DNA of 64,000 nucleotides, from assembly GCF_026241165.1 (NCBI RefSeq), contig NZ_JAPFQN010000004.1:62001-126000 (forward strand), read 5' to 3'. Each line of letters begins with the position of its first letter. Within the stretch, counting starts at the first letter, position 1. Source of the DNA: Mangrovivirga halotolerans. Lineage in GTDB: Bacteria; Bacteroidota; Bacteroidia; Cytophagales; Cyclobacteriaceae. Under the pieces are notes generated by a model. That model was given only the letters and a program-made list of their open reading frames with translations. It did not search any database and was not told the DNA's origin. Positions 16,457 through 25,068 of the stretch are shown piece after piece. The position numbers and the translations under genes are program-made.

Positions 16457-17707
16457 TCACATTTTACCTTTCAGCATTTTATTCCAATACAGATATGGTA
16501 ATCCGTATTTTTTGAGTATCCATAAGAACCAGCTTTCTTTAGCTGTATCTAAGAATTTGCTCAAAAGTGGATCGCTATCACGAACATTATTGTATTTGAA
16601 CTCAGCCAGAACCATTTTACCATATCCTGTAACTAAGGGGCATGAGCTGTAGCCTTCGTATCTGGGTTTATCCAAACTGTTGTTTTTGATCAGGTTAAGG
16701 ATATTAGCAACTACCACCGGAGCTTGTTTACGAACAGCCGCGCCAGTTTTTGCTGTAGGTAGAGCAGCTACATCTCCAAGGGCAAAAACATTTGGATATC
16801 TTAAATGCTGTAGAGTTTCAATGTCAACATCAACCCATCCTGCACTTGGTCCTTCTTTTAGTGCTAATTGAGATTTCCTAATAAAATCCGGTGCACTTTG
16901 AGGAGGTGCAAGATGAAGCATATCAAAAGGTATTGCTACTTCTTTGTCGTTAAGTAGCTTTTCGCCGATTGCACCGTCAGGGGTTACGCTTTCTTCGGTG
17001 TTAACTTTGAAGTATGCAGTATTATTTTCTGCATCTATTCTTGTGAGGACGTAGTGAAATTTTGTATTGATATCATATCGATCTATTACCTTATTGAGTG
17101 TATCGGCAAATTCTTTTACACCAAAGATTACTCCCCCGGGAGAGGCAAAAATTACATTGGTCTTTTCTGCCAGTCCATGTTTTTTGAAGTAGTCTGAAGC
17201 CAGGTACATGATCTTTTGAGGTGCCCCGCCGCATTTTATTGGTGTATTGGCCTGGGTAAATAGAGCATTTCCACCTTTAAAGTTTTTGATAACCTTCCAG
17301 GTGTGCTCAGGATCAGTGTAATTACTACAAACAACGCCTTTATCGAGTGCTTCGGCCAAACCAGGGATGCCATCCCTGTTTATTTGGATGCCTGGAGCGA
17401 CAACTAAATAATCATATGATAGTTGCTGACCATTTTGGGTCTGAACCACATTATCTTCCGGATCTATAGTTTCTGCACGATCTTTAATCCAATTCACACC
17501 TTCCGGGATATATTCCTTCTCATCCCTGATGGTATTTTTCATATTAAAGGTTCCGGCTCCTACGAGAGTCCACGCCGGCTGATAAAAATGTTTTTCAGAA
17601 GGTTCTATTAAACCGATATTTAATTTTTGAGGTGATTTACGTACAAGTTGAGCGGCTGTCATTATACCTGCTGTTCCACCCCCAATTATAAGAACATCGT
17701 ACTTCAT
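16457..17707 (-). CDS. sqr: Sulfide:quinone oxidoreductase (SQR)
   Basis: 416 residues. An N-terminal FAD-binding Rossmann motif (G-G-G-T-A-G, residues about 8-13) and the SQR segment F-Y-Q-P-A-W-T-L-V-G-A-G are present. Cysteines lie at about 126, 159 (K-C-G-G-A-P-Q-K) and 356 (S-S-C-P-L-V-T-G-Y-G-K); the last two match the redox-active pair of SQOR-like enzymes, so sulfide oxidation is well supported. A second FAD motif is A-L-G-D-V-A. The C-terminus (W-F-L-W-I-L-K-K-Y-G-L-P-Y-L-Y-W) is an amphipathic membrane-binding tail for quinone reduction. It oxidises H2S to sulfane sulfur and feeds electrons to the quinone pool. A TGTGA-N6-TCAC box lies 53 bp upstream of the start. Confidence 0.93.
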   Translation of the reverse strand: MKYDVLIIGGGTAGIMTAAQLVRKSPQKLNIGLIEPSEKHFYQPAWTLVGAGTFNMKNTIRDEKEYIPEGVNWIKDRAETIDPEDNVVQTQNGQQLSYDYLVVAPGIQINRDGIPGLAEALDKGVVCSNYTDPEHTWKVIKNFKGGNALFTQANTPIKCGGAPQKIMYLASDYFKKHGLAEKTNVIFASPGGVIFGVKEFADTLNKVIDRYDINTKFHYVLTRIDAENNTAYFKVNTEESVTPDGAIGEKLLNDKEVAIPFDMLHLAPPQSAPDFIRKSQLALKEGPSAGWVDVDIETLQHLRYPNVFALGDVAALPTAKTGAAVRKQAPVVVANILNLIKNNSLDKPRYEGYSSCPLVTGYGKMVLAEFKYNNVRDSDPLLSKFLDTAKESWFLWILKKYGLPYLYWNKMLKGKM

Positions 17708-17759
17708 CTTTTTAGCTGTTTTGTTTGATTACAATTAAGTACTTTTTATGATCAGAAAC

Positions 17760-17775
17760 TGTGATAATTATCACC
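17760..17775. promoter_or_regulatory. CRP/FNR-like operator upstream of sqr
   Basis: TGTGATAATTATCACC contains a perfect 14-bp palindrome (17761-17774) and matches TGTGA-N6-TCACA in 9 of 10 conserved positions. It lies in the intergenic region between sqr (minus) and the cation-efflux gene (plus). Confidence 0.55.
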
Positions 17776-17919
17776 CAGAATGATGATTTAAAGAGTGATT
17801 ACCTTCAATTTGAAAAGTATATCAGATAGTTATTTACAAAGACTTTTATTTAGCTATGATAACCAAAAGCTATGGTTTATATTCACTACAAAAATATTTT
17901 CCAGGTTAATCGGGTGTTG

Positions 17920-18912
17920 ATGGCCAAAGATCAAAAGGTACTTTCTTTTCAAAAGATAATACTTGCAGTAGGTGTGCTGTTGATGATTATTAAATTCACT
18001 GCATTTTACTATACTGCTTCTAATGCTATATTGTCAGACGCACTTGAAAGTATTGTCAATGTGCTGACAGGCGGTTTTGCCTTATACTCATTGTATTTGG
18101 CTCAACTACCAAGAGATCTCAATCATCCATATGGTCACGGTAAAATAGAATTTATAAGTGCTTCGGTAGAAGGGACGCTTATCATCATCGCCGGACTGAT
18201 GATCATAGGGAAATCAGCGTATAACCTGTTTGTGCCCCAGGAATTAAATGATCTGACCATCGGTATCTGGCTTACAATTATAGCCGGAGTAGTAAATGGC
18301 ATAATGGGAAAGATATCAGAGCAAAAAGGAAAAGATATTCATTCTCCGACTCTTGTAGCGGCAGGGAAGCATTTGTTTTCTGATTTTCTTTCCAGCATAG
18401 GGCTTGTTTTGGGTTTGTTCCTTATTTATTTCACTAAAATTTACTGGATCGATAGTGCTATAGCTATCATATTTGGTTTGATAATAATATTTTCAGGATA
18501 CAAAGTTATCCGGCACTCTGTTGGAGGACTTATGGATGAAGCTGATGAAGATGTACTTGAAAGTATCGTAAATACACTTGATAAAAATCGCAGAGATAAA
18601 TGGATTGACGTACATAATCTGCGCACCCAACGGTTTGGTCATCTCGTACATATTGACGCTCATGTTACTTTACCATATTATCTCACGTTAAAGGAATCGC
18701 ATGAAGAATTGAAAATAATGGATGACCTTATTTCAAAGCAGTTCCGGGAAACTGAGTTTTTTATTCATGCTGATCCATGCATCCCAACAAGTTGTCCTGT
18801 TTGTCGTATATCTGATTGTCCTGTTCGGCAGGCTCCATACCAGGGAACGGTAACCTGGAGAGTTCAGGATACCTTGAAAAACCGAAAACATACTGTAAAA
18901 GATCTTGATTAA
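17920..18912 (+). CDS. Cation diffusion facilitator (CDF) transporter with C-terminal Cys cluster
   Basis: 330 residues from the Met-Ala-Lys start at 17920; the upstream ATG at 17872 only adds a poorly matching leader. Six transmembrane helices are predicted by eye. Metal-site motifs are S-D-A-L-E-S (helix 2) and H-x3-D in G-K-H-L-F-S-D (helix 5), and H-P-Y-G-H-G-K-I-E is the CDF signature after helix 2. The C-terminal cytoplasmic domain carries H-V-D-like metal residues and ends in an unusual cluster C-I-P-T-S-C-P-V-C-R-I-S-D-C-P-V-R with four Cys. CDF proteins export Zn2+, Fe2+, Co2+ or Mn2+ using the proton gradient; the Cys tail may sense or bind a soft metal. The stop overlaps the next start by one base. 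Confidence 0.9.
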   Translation: MAKDQKVLSFQKIILAVGVLLMIIKFTAFYYTASNAILSDALESIVNVLTGGFALYSLYLAQLPRDLNHPYGHGKIEFISASVEGTLIIIAGLMIIGKSAYNLFVPQELNDLTIGIWLTIIAGVVNGIMGKISEQKGKDIHSPTLVAAGKHLFSDFLSSIGLVLGLFLIYFTKIYWIDSAIAIIFGLIIIFSGYKVIRHSVGGLMDEADEDVLESIVNTLDKNRRDKWIDVHNLRTQRFGHLVHIDAHVTLPYYLTLKESHEELKIMDDLISKQFRETEFFIHADPCIPTSCPVCRISDCPVRQAPYQGTVTWRVQDTLKNRKHTVKDLD

Positions 18913-19154
18913 TGAGAGTAATAAAAGAATTCTCCAGCAATAATATTAGATACAGCGTATTTACATGGAATGAGAAGTTTTTATTGAAAGCTGAAAAAGG
19001 TCCGATGGAAATAACGTTGAAATTCAACGAGCTTGATCTGCTTGGAGAACCCGACTGGGAGAAATTTGTGGAAGGTAGATTTTCAGACCAGGTAGATAAA
19101 CAGTTTGAGCAGCTAGGAAACATTTATAGAAATGCGCTTCAGGAACTGGGATAA
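18912..19154 (+). CDS. Conserved small protein of unknown function, 80 residues
   Basis: 80 residues, no signal or membrane segment. It starts in the TAATG overlap with the CDF gene and its end overlaps the following gene, so translational coupling is likely. The sequence is acidic and amphipathic (W-E-K-F-V-E-G-R-F-S-D-Q-V-D-K-Q-F-E-Q-L). I do not recognise a family. The tight packing supports it being a real gene. Confidence 0.7.
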   Translation: MRVIKEFSSNNIRYSVFTWNEKFLLKAEKGPMEITLKFNELDLLGEPDWEKFVEGRFSDQVDKQFEQLGNIYRNALQELG

Positions 19155-19845
19155 AAAAATTACTCATACTCCACCGGAAAAATCTTTTCCTGTTGCAGAG
19201 CTTAAATGGATGGATGGCTCCAAGCCGGGTTTTATCCGTTTATTTACCAGACACCTTGAGATAGAACGACGCAACGAAAAACACCTGCATGAATTAAAAG
19301 GCTTGCATGGAATTCAGATTGTGAAAGGCCATTACCTTGGTTTTATCTGGGCAGGAGGGGTATTGTCGTCTCTTTCAATGGTGGCCTTGTTTACCTATTA
19401 TGACCACCCCCTGTTAATGATAAGCCTGTTTTTTGTAGGGATTATGTTGATCTACATCGGAGGAATGGGAGGCCCGGCAATTCAATTAAATGAGCCCAAG
19501 AACCGTACGCTGGTGTTGTTGAAAAAGAAACCTGTTGACTTTCAGAAGTTTATAAGGGCCTTTTACGCTATAAAGTCTCAATCATTAACAGATGTTGATT
19601 CCCTGTGGTTACCCTTGACTGATCAGGAACTGGCAGAACTTGAAGAAGAAGATCAGGTTGAAATAAAGGGTAGAAGGGAATTACTTGTTAACCCGCAAAG
19701 AAATGGCCCGGAACAGGTGTTAATTGATTGGCCGGTCAAAGATGTTTTGATAAGTATGAAAGGTAATAAATTGGATATTGCGGTTAAAGATTTTAAATTA
19801 AGAAAGACCCAGGTAAAACAAAGGGTTTATTCGGCAAGGTCGTGA
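19132..19845 (+). CDS. Membrane protein of unknown function, 237 residues
   Basis: Two adjacent hydrophobic helices (residues about 65-110: G-F-I-W-A-G-G-V-L-S-S-L, then I-S-L-F-F-V-G-I-M-L-I-Y-I-G-G) are flanked by polar domains of about 60 N-terminal and 120 C-terminal residues. The N-terminal part resembles a short PH-like beta segment (P-G-F-I-R-L-F-T-R-H-L-E-I-E), but this is only suggestive. It overlaps the previous gene by 23 bp. Its place behind a metal exporter and a small partner hints at a shared membrane role, which is inference. Confidence 0.7.
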   Translation: MRFRNWDKKITHTPPEKSFPVAELKWMDGSKPGFIRLFTRHLEIERRNEKHLHELKGLHGIQIVKGHYLGFIWAGGVLSSLSMVALFTYYDHPLLMISLFFVGIMLIYIGGMGGPAIQLNEPKNRTLVLLKKKPVDFQKFIRAFYAIKSQSLTDVDSLWLPLTDQELAELEEEDQVEIKGRRELLVNPQRNGPEQVLIDWPVKDVLISMKGNKLDIAVKDFKLRKTQVKQRVYSARS

Positions 19846-19878
19846 TTTTTCAACATTAGTTGATTAATTTAAAATGTA

Positions 19879-19886
19879 TATATTTG
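19879..19886 (+). promoter_or_regulatory. TAnnTTTG -7 element before the acyltransferase gene
   Basis: TATATTTG, a perfect -7 element, lies 25 bp before the ATG at 19911. A possible TTG at 19860-19862 is 16 bp upstream. Confidence 0.5.
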
Positions 19887-19910
19887 CCGGTTGAATCTGA
19901 TAACTATTTT

Positions 19911-21602
19911 ATGCAGTCAGACGAATCAATACGTCAGGAAAGATATAAACCAATTATACCAGCTCCACGAAAATGGCCTGTTGTTCAATTAAGTAAGAAC
20001 AGCAAGCAGTTTATCGAAGAGGTGATCGATGACACCTTTGACAGGATCAAAGAGGTTAAGTCCACCCGCGAGGAATTGATCGAAGAGCTGGAAACCACTT
20101 TATACAGGGAGAAACTCAGGGTTAAAAGAAATCCATGGAAGGTAGATCCACCGGATGATGCTGAGTTCTGGGCTGGATTAAGGTCCGAACTTGCTTCTAT
20201 AACAGGCAATCCTGATGACCCGGCAATTGATGATAAACTTGACGAATTACTCAAAACCATCATTTCGAGGTATGCAAATGAGATTTTAAGTAAGTTCAAG
20301 CCTAGTTCATACAGATTTGCGCGTTCTTTTGTTAAAACCGGGTTTACCAGGTTATTAAATGCCACACATGTAAAAGGGTGGTCAGCTTTATGGAGTAAAA
20401 AATATACTCTTAATGATCAACTGCATATTGTTGGTGAGACTGAGCATATCAGGACCCTGGCACAAAAAGGAACAATCGTTCTGCTACCGACTCATTTTAG
20501 TAATCTTGATAGTATTTTAATAGGATGGGTCATCCATTCTTTAGGTTTACCTCCATTTATTTATGGCGCAGGACTTAACCTGTTCAACATTGGAATAATA
20601 GCTTATTTCATGAATAGCCTTGGGGCTTATAAAGTAGACCGGAGAAAGAAAAACCTTATTTATATAGAAACCCTGAAAACGTATTCTAATGTTGCCCTTC
20701 AAAAAGGGGTGCATAGTTTATTTTTCCCTGGTGGAACAAGAGCCAGGTCAGGACATATAGAGAAAAAACTCAAAAGAGGCCTTCTTGGAAGTGTTATTGA
20801 CGCTCAACGTATCAATTATGAGAAATTTCCTGAGGAAAACAGAAAGATTTTTGTTGTCCCGGTTACGATCAATTACCACTTTACTCTTGAGGCTCCTGCA
20901 CTTATCAATGATCATTTAAAAATGATGGGGCAGGAGAGATTTTATATGGAGAACGATGAATATGCTACTTCATATAAAATATTGAAATTCCTCGTTAAGT
21001 TTTTCACAAAAGGTTCCAGCATTTCAGTTTCTATTGGTAAAGGCATGGATGTTCTGGGTAATTATGTCGATGATGATGGCCATAGTTATGATAAGAATGG
21101 ACAGCGGATCTATACTCGCGAATATTTCATGCATGATAAGAAGATCGAACGCGACGATCAGAGAGATGCTGAGTATACTAAAATATTAAGTGAAAAGGTA
21201 GTAAAAGAATTTCATAAAATTAACCGGGTGTTTTCTTCTCACCTGGTAGCTTTCACGGCATTTAAGATATTACAAAAGAAACATCCTAAGCTTGATTTAT
21301 ATAATCTTTTAAGGCTTCCTGATGAAGATCAGGTGATTCTTTATGAAGAATTCAAAGAAGAGTTTAATTTTTACCTGGATCATTTGAAAGAATTGAATAA
21401 AAAAGGCGAAGTAGGATTTGCCAGTCATATGAACCAGGATGTTGATAAAGTGATCAAGCACGGTGTGGATAATGTTGGAATGTACCATGCCAAAAGACCA
21501 TTAATATTCACCAAATCAGGAGACATTACCTCTGAAAATCTTAATACACTTTTCTATTACCATAATCGGATGATGGGATATGGACTCGAAGATCTCAAAT
21601 AA
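19911..21602 (+). CDS. Glycerol-3-phosphate / 1-acylglycerol-3-phosphate acyltransferase (PlsB/PlsC fold)
   Basis: 563 residues from the ATG at 19911, chosen because it follows a TATATTTG promoter. The acyltransferase core carries H-x4-D (P-T-H-F-S-N-L-D, about residue 194) and F-P-G-G-T-R-A-R-S-G (about 271), which bind catalysis and phosphate. Its large size and the long N-terminal helical region resemble PlsB-type glycerol-3-phosphate acyltransferases more than the short PlsC enzymes. It overlaps gpsA by 23 bp, whose product makes glycerol 3-phosphate, so the two probably form the entry to phospholipid synthesis at the inner membrane face. No membrane helix is obvious beyond a weakly hydrophobic patch at about 205-230. 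Confidence 0.82.
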   Translation: MQSDESIRQERYKPIIPAPRKWPVVQLSKNSKQFIEEVIDDTFDRIKEVKSTREELIEELETTLYREKLRVKRNPWKVDPPDDAEFWAGLRSELASITGNPDDPAIDDKLDELLKTIISRYANEILSKFKPSSYRFARSFVKTGFTRLLNATHVKGWSALWSKKYTLNDQLHIVGETEHIRTLAQKGTIVLLPTHFSNLDSILIGWVIHSLGLPPFIYGAGLNLFNIGIIAYFMNSLGAYKVDRRKKNLIYIETLKTYSNVALQKGVHSLFFPGGTRARSGHIEKKLKRGLLGSVIDAQRINYEKFPEENRKIFVVPVTINYHFTLEAPALINDHLKMMGQERFYMENDEYATSYKILKFLVKFFTKGSSISVSIGKGMDVLGNYVDDDGHSYDKNGQRIYTREYFMHDKKIERDDQRDAEYTKILSEKVVKEFHKINRVFSSHLVAFTAFKILQKKHPKLDLYNLLRLPDEDQVILYEEFKEEFNFYLDHLKELNKKGEVGFASHMNQDVDKVIKHGVDNVGMYHAKRPLIFTKSGDITSENLNTLFYYHNRMMGYGLEDLK

Positions 21603-22659
21603 CGATATACAACCAGTTGCTGTTCTCGGGGCCGGAAGTTTCGGGACTGCTGTGGCTAATTTACTGGCTGTAAATAGCCCGGTTTATCTCTATGCCCGTA
21701 ATCCTGAGGTGGTAGAGAAAATGAAAAGTTCGAGAGAACATAATGGAGTCAGATTACATGAAAGAATTACTCCGACCAATGATCTTCAAATGGTTGTAGA
21801 GCACTGTACGACATTGTTTCCCGTTGTTCCCTCATCAGGTTTTCGTGATCTTATTCATAAAATAGCACCAATGTTGCATCCTTACCATGTTTTGATTCAC
21901 GGTACAAAAGGTCTGGATGTACAACTTGAAAGTGATGTTCCTTTTGAAGAGCAAAAGGTGACTAAAAAGCAGGTGAAGACAATGAGTGAGGTGATAAGGG
22001 ATGAAACTGTCGTAGTAAGAGTTGGCGCTCTTGCCGGCCCAAACCTCGCTACCGAACTCGCCCAGGGATATCCTGCAGCAACAGTAGTGGCCAGCCCGTT
22101 TAATGAGGTTATTCAGGAAGGAATACGGTTATTAAAAAATGATAAATTCCAGGTTTATGGTAACCGCGATATTATCGGTATTGAATTGTGTGGTGTTCTG
22201 AAAAATATTATTGCTATCGCATCAGGAGGAATTGCCGGAATGGGAATGGGTGAAAATAGTCGCGGTCTTCTTATTAGCCGTGGTATGATGGAGATGATGC
22301 ACATTGGGAAATTTTTTGGCGCCGAACCCGAGGCTTTTATGGGGCTGGCAGGGATTGGTGATATGGTGACCACCTGTTATAGTACCTATAGTAGAAACTT
22401 CACAGTAGGTAATCGCCTCGCGAAAGGAGAAACTCTTCAGGATATACTCAATGATATGGAAGAAGTTGCCGAGGGTGTCAACACAATAAAAATAATTAAG
22501 AAGTTAACCGAATCTGCCGGCTTACGAGCTCCGATTACAGAAAACCTATATCGCGTTCTTTTTGAGAATCAACCTGTAAATGAAGCAATTGATACATTGA
22601 TGAAATATCCTTTTAATATTGATGTGTCTATGCCCGATCGGATTTCAGAAGCTACCTGA
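21580..22659 (+). CDS. gpsA: NAD(P)H-dependent glycerol-3-phosphate dehydrogenase
   Basis: 359 residues. The N-terminal Rossmann motif is G-A-G-S-F-G-T-A (residues about 15-22). The signature A-G-P-N-L-A (about 152) and the catalytic Lys in L-K-N-I-I-A-I-A-S-G (about 208) follow, with the substrate-binding segment N-S-R-G-L-L-I-S-R-G-M-M-E. It reduces dihydroxyacetone phosphate to sn-glycerol 3-phosphate for membrane lipid synthesis. Its start lies inside the acyltransferase gene (23-bp overlap), showing translational coupling. Slightly longer than E. coli GpsA because of an insertion around residues 120-140 (E-Q-K-V-T-K-K-Q-V-K). Confidence 0.93.
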   Translation: MDSKISNNDIQPVAVLGAGSFGTAVANLLAVNSPVYLYARNPEVVEKMKSSREHNGVRLHERITPTNDLQMVVEHCTTLFPVVPSSGFRDLIHKIAPMLHPYHVLIHGTKGLDVQLESDVPFEEQKVTKKQVKTMSEVIRDETVVVRVGALAGPNLATELAQGYPAATVVASPFNEVIQEGIRLLKNDKFQVYGNRDIIGIELCGVLKNIIAIASGGIAGMGMGENSRGLLISRGMMEMMHIGKFFGAEPEAFMGLAGIGDMVTTCYSTYSRNFTVGNRLAKGETLQDILNDMEEVAEGVNTIKIIKKLTESAGLRAPITENLYRVLFENQPVNEAIDTLMKYPFNIDVSMPDRISEAT

Positions 22660-22668
22660 GTTCGGAAT

Positions 22669-22893
22669 TCAGAAGAATTTGTTAATTAATCTAAGAATTA
22701 CAGTGATCAAAATGCTTAAGATGATCATCGTAGTTATCGGTATGTAGATTTTAGTATTACCTTTATCGATTTTAATATCTCCAGGCAAACTGCCAGGAGT
22801 TGGAAGCTTGTTACCAAAAAAATAGACCACGATTCCAATGATCATAATTAAAATTCCAATGATCAATATTATCTTTCCGTATTGTTGATGCAT
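22669..22893 (-). CDS. DUF2905-family small membrane protein
   Basis: 74 residues from Met-His-Gln-Gln at 22893; the longer ORF start at 22974 would run into the divergent tag gene and adds an unusual leader. Two hydrophobic helices flank the conserved loop G-N-K-L-P-T-P-G-S-L-P-G-D-I-K-I, the signature of DUF2905. Function unknown. It lies tail-to-tail with gpsA (9 bp) and head-to-head with tag (21 bp), an isolated gene on the opposite strand. Confidence 0.85.
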   Translation of the reverse strand: MHQQYGKIILIIGILIMIIGIVVYFFGNKLPTPGSLPGDIKIDKGNTKIYIPITTMIILSILITVILRLINKFF

Positions 22894-22914
22894 AATTAAT
22901 GTTAATAAGAAAGG

Positions 22915-23478
22915 ATGAAAGAACCAAAACGTTGTGAATGGTGCCTCAGGGATGAAATCTATAAAGAATACCATGATAATATTTGGGGTAAACCGGAGTA
23001 TGATGATAAAAAACTCTTTGAATTTTTAATTCTTGAAGGAGCACAGGCGGGACTTTCATGGTATACGGTTTTGATTAAAAGGGATAACTACCGACAGGCA
23101 TTTTTTGATTGGGATATCGAAAAAATAGCAGCTATGACAGATAGTGATGTTGAAAGGTTAATGGATGATAAAGGCATCATCAGAAATAGATTGAAAATCC
23201 AAAGTGTTATAACTAATGCACGTGCATACCTTAACTTGCTTGAAAAGGAAAGTTCATTCAGTGAATTTTTATGGTCTTATGTAGGAGGACAACCTTTAAT
23301 TAATCATCCGGAATCTTTGCAGGATGTTCCGGCTTCGACATCAATATCTGATAAAATGAGTAAAGGTTTGAAAAAGGCAGGATTTAAGTTTGTTGGTTCT
23401 ACTATTTGTTATGCATTTATGCAGGCAACTGGTATGGTTGATGATCATATTATTGACTGCTGGGTTAAATCCAGGTAA
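22915..23478 (+). CDS. tag: DNA-3-methyladenine glycosylase I
   Basis: 187 residues. The N-terminal Cys pair R-C-E-W-C and the C-terminal H-I-I-D-C are the zinc-binding residues of the Tag family. The pocket motif E-G-A-Q-A-G-L-S-W (about residues 40-48) includes the catalytic Glu, and H-D-N-I-W-G follows the first Cys motif. It excises 3-methyladenine from alkylated DNA. The start lies only 21 bp from the DUF2905 start on the other strand, so its promoter must lie inside that gene or upstream near gpsA. Confidence 0.95.
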   Translation: MKEPKRCEWCLRDEIYKEYHDNIWGKPEYDDKKLFEFLILEGAQAGLSWYTVLIKRDNYRQAFFDWDIEKIAAMTDSDVERLMDDKGIIRNRLKIQSVITNARAYLNLLEKESSFSEFLWSYVGGQPLINHPESLQDVPASTSISDKMSKGLKKAGFKFVGSTICYAFMQATGMVDDHIIDCWVKSR

Positions 23479-23614
23479 CTCATTTTTAGTATAATAATGA
23501 TAGAGACATATATTAAATTTTTGTAAGGGATTACCATTTGGCCTTGAAGAGTATAAACAAAGGAAATCTCTTTTATGATTTTTGAATTAAGAATTAGATT
23601 AAACTTTTTATATC

Positions 23615-24238
23615 ATGAGAATTAGAAAGATAATTTTTGCTTCACTTGTATTACTATTTAGTGTATTTATGTCAAATGCTCAATCATCAGGAGTAGGACT
23701 TAAGGGAGGTGTAAATATGACCAAGTTAACTACTAACCAACCTTCAGATTATGATTTTGGTTATTATGGTGGTGTATTTCTACATCTTCCGGTTAATGAA
23801 ATCTTCCGATTACAGCCTGAGCTTATTTATACTAAATATGCTACAACCTCATCTTACGAATCGCTTGGGGTTTCTTATACAAATGATTACGAGATGAATG
23901 CTATCCAATTACCAATAATGGGGCAGTTTTATTTTGGAGAGATATTTTATTTAGAGGCAGGTCCGCAAGCAAGTTTTTTAGTAAATCAAAAGGTAACAGA
24001 AACTGTTGATAGTTCTGTAGGAGGGGGTACCACAACCACTGAAGAAGACCTTTCTTACAAAGAAACTGAATGGTATCTGAATTTTGGAGGTGGATTGAAT
24101 CTACCATTCGGACTTCAGGTAAATATTCGATACAACCTTGGAATGAATAACCTGAATGATGATAGCTCTGACGATAACGAAATAAGAACAAGAATGTGGC
24201 AGGTTGGATTAGGATATAAATTTGGGTCAGGTAATTAA
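23615..24238 (+). CDS. Porin-family outer-membrane beta-barrel protein
   Basis: 207 residues with a signal peptide cleaved near Ser-Asn-Ala-Gln (residue 23). The mature protein starts G-V-G-L-K-G-G-V-N-M and has alternating amphipathic strands ending in G-L-G-Y-K-F, as in the eight-stranded PorT/OmpW-like barrels (outer membrane beta-barrel, PF13568 type). A Gly/Thr-rich extracellular loop (G-G-G-T-T-T-T-E-E-D) lies near residue 140. Ligand unknown. A terminator follows directly. Confidence 0.85.
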   Translation: MRIRKIIFASLVLLFSVFMSNAQSSGVGLKGGVNMTKLTTNQPSDYDFGYYGGVFLHLPVNEIFRLQPELIYTKYATTSSYESLGVSYTNDYEMNAIQLPIMGQFYFGEIFYLEAGPQASFLVNQKVTETVDSSVGGGTTTTEEDLSYKETEWYLNFGGGLNLPFGLQVNIRYNLGMNNLNDDSSDDNEIRTRMWQVGLGYKFGSGN

Positions 24239-24261
24239 TTACTAGATTTATTGATATTTAT

Positions 24262-24290
24262 AAGGCCACTGACTTAGTGGCCTTTTTTTG
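24262..24290 (+). terminator. Intrinsic terminator
   Basis: AAGGCCACT / AGTGGCCTT stem (24262-24270 with 24276-24284), 5-nt loop, then a T run. Confidence 0.9.
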
Positions 24291-24481
24291 TTTTTCAAGC
24301 CTGTAACAAAAAAGCTCCATTGGTATAAGTAAATTATAAGTTTGATAACTGTTTATTTGTTGATTTAATGTTATAACGAACGTATAACAGCGATAAATAT
24401 TGTTATAAACAAATAAAATCTTTAAATTATTATATACTATAATCATTAGAACCTCCCCGGTTCTTTAAACTGTTACCAGAT

Positions 24482-25051
24482 ATGAGCAATGAAAAGATTA
24501 CCCTGCACAGAGGGTTGGCAGAACTAAAGCCAAATCTATCAGCTAGGTTTTGGGCGATGTTTGTCGATCTGTTTCTGTTTTATGGCCTTTCTATAGCTGG
24601 ACTATTTTTGATAGGACAGAAAAGTATTACCAGTTTTGAGATATCTATTCTTGATTGTGTAACAATGGTAGCCGTATGGATACTTTATTTTCCTGTAACT
24701 GAGTTTTTATTCGGACAAACAATTGGTTATAAGGTGAGTGGTTTAAAAGTTGTTGACACACAAGGTAAGGAAATTGATTTTACAAAAGCATTTACAAGAA
24801 GGCTATACGATTTGATTGATTTTCATTTTACTCTTGGGGTTGTTGCTTTAATCACTACATTATTTAGTAAAAACAACCAGCGGCTTGCAGATATGGCTAC
24901 CAACACATTTGTTATTGGAGGGGAAAGTCTTTCGTGCTTTTCTTGCAATGAAACCTTTATTCTGGAACCTAATGAAAGGTTAAATGGCCATATTGAATGT
25001 CCTAATTGCCAGGCTGAAAATGAAATAGATCCTTTGAAAATGCATAGCTAA
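24482..25051 (+). CDS. RDD-family membrane protein with C-terminal zinc ribbon
   Basis: 189 residues. The RDD domain (residues about 15-145) begins with L-S-A-R-F-W-A-M-F-V-D and has three hydrophobic helices, with G-Q-T-I-G-Y-K-V-S-G-L-K-V-V-D between helices 2 and 3 and N-Q-R-L-A-D-M-A-T after them. The last 40 residues add a four-Cys zinc ribbon, C-F-S-C...C-P-N-C, which is not part of the usual RDD protein. RDD proteins are of uncertain role (some move Na+ or H+). The ribbon could sense redox or metal state or bind a partner, which is inference. Preceded by 190 bp of AT-rich sequence. Confidence 0.8.
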   Translation: MSNEKITLHRGLAELKPNLSARFWAMFVDLFLFYGLSIAGLFLIGQKSITSFEISILDCVTMVAVWILYFPVTEFLFGQTIGYKVSGLKVVDTQGKEIDFTKAFTRRLYDLIDFHFTLGVVALITTLFSKNNQRLADMATNTFVIGGESLSCFSCNETFILEPNERLNGHIECPNCQAENEIDPLKMHS

Positions 25052-25068
25052 TGCATCCAAATTTATTT

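Noticed and set aside
22894-22974. Longer start for the DUF2905 gene
   Set aside because: It would overlap the start of tag on the other strand and adds an atypical N-terminus; Met at 22893 matches the family.
24482-25051. Zinc ribbon as a separate downstream gene
   Set aside because: No start codon, gap or stop separates it from the RDD domain; it is one continuous frame.
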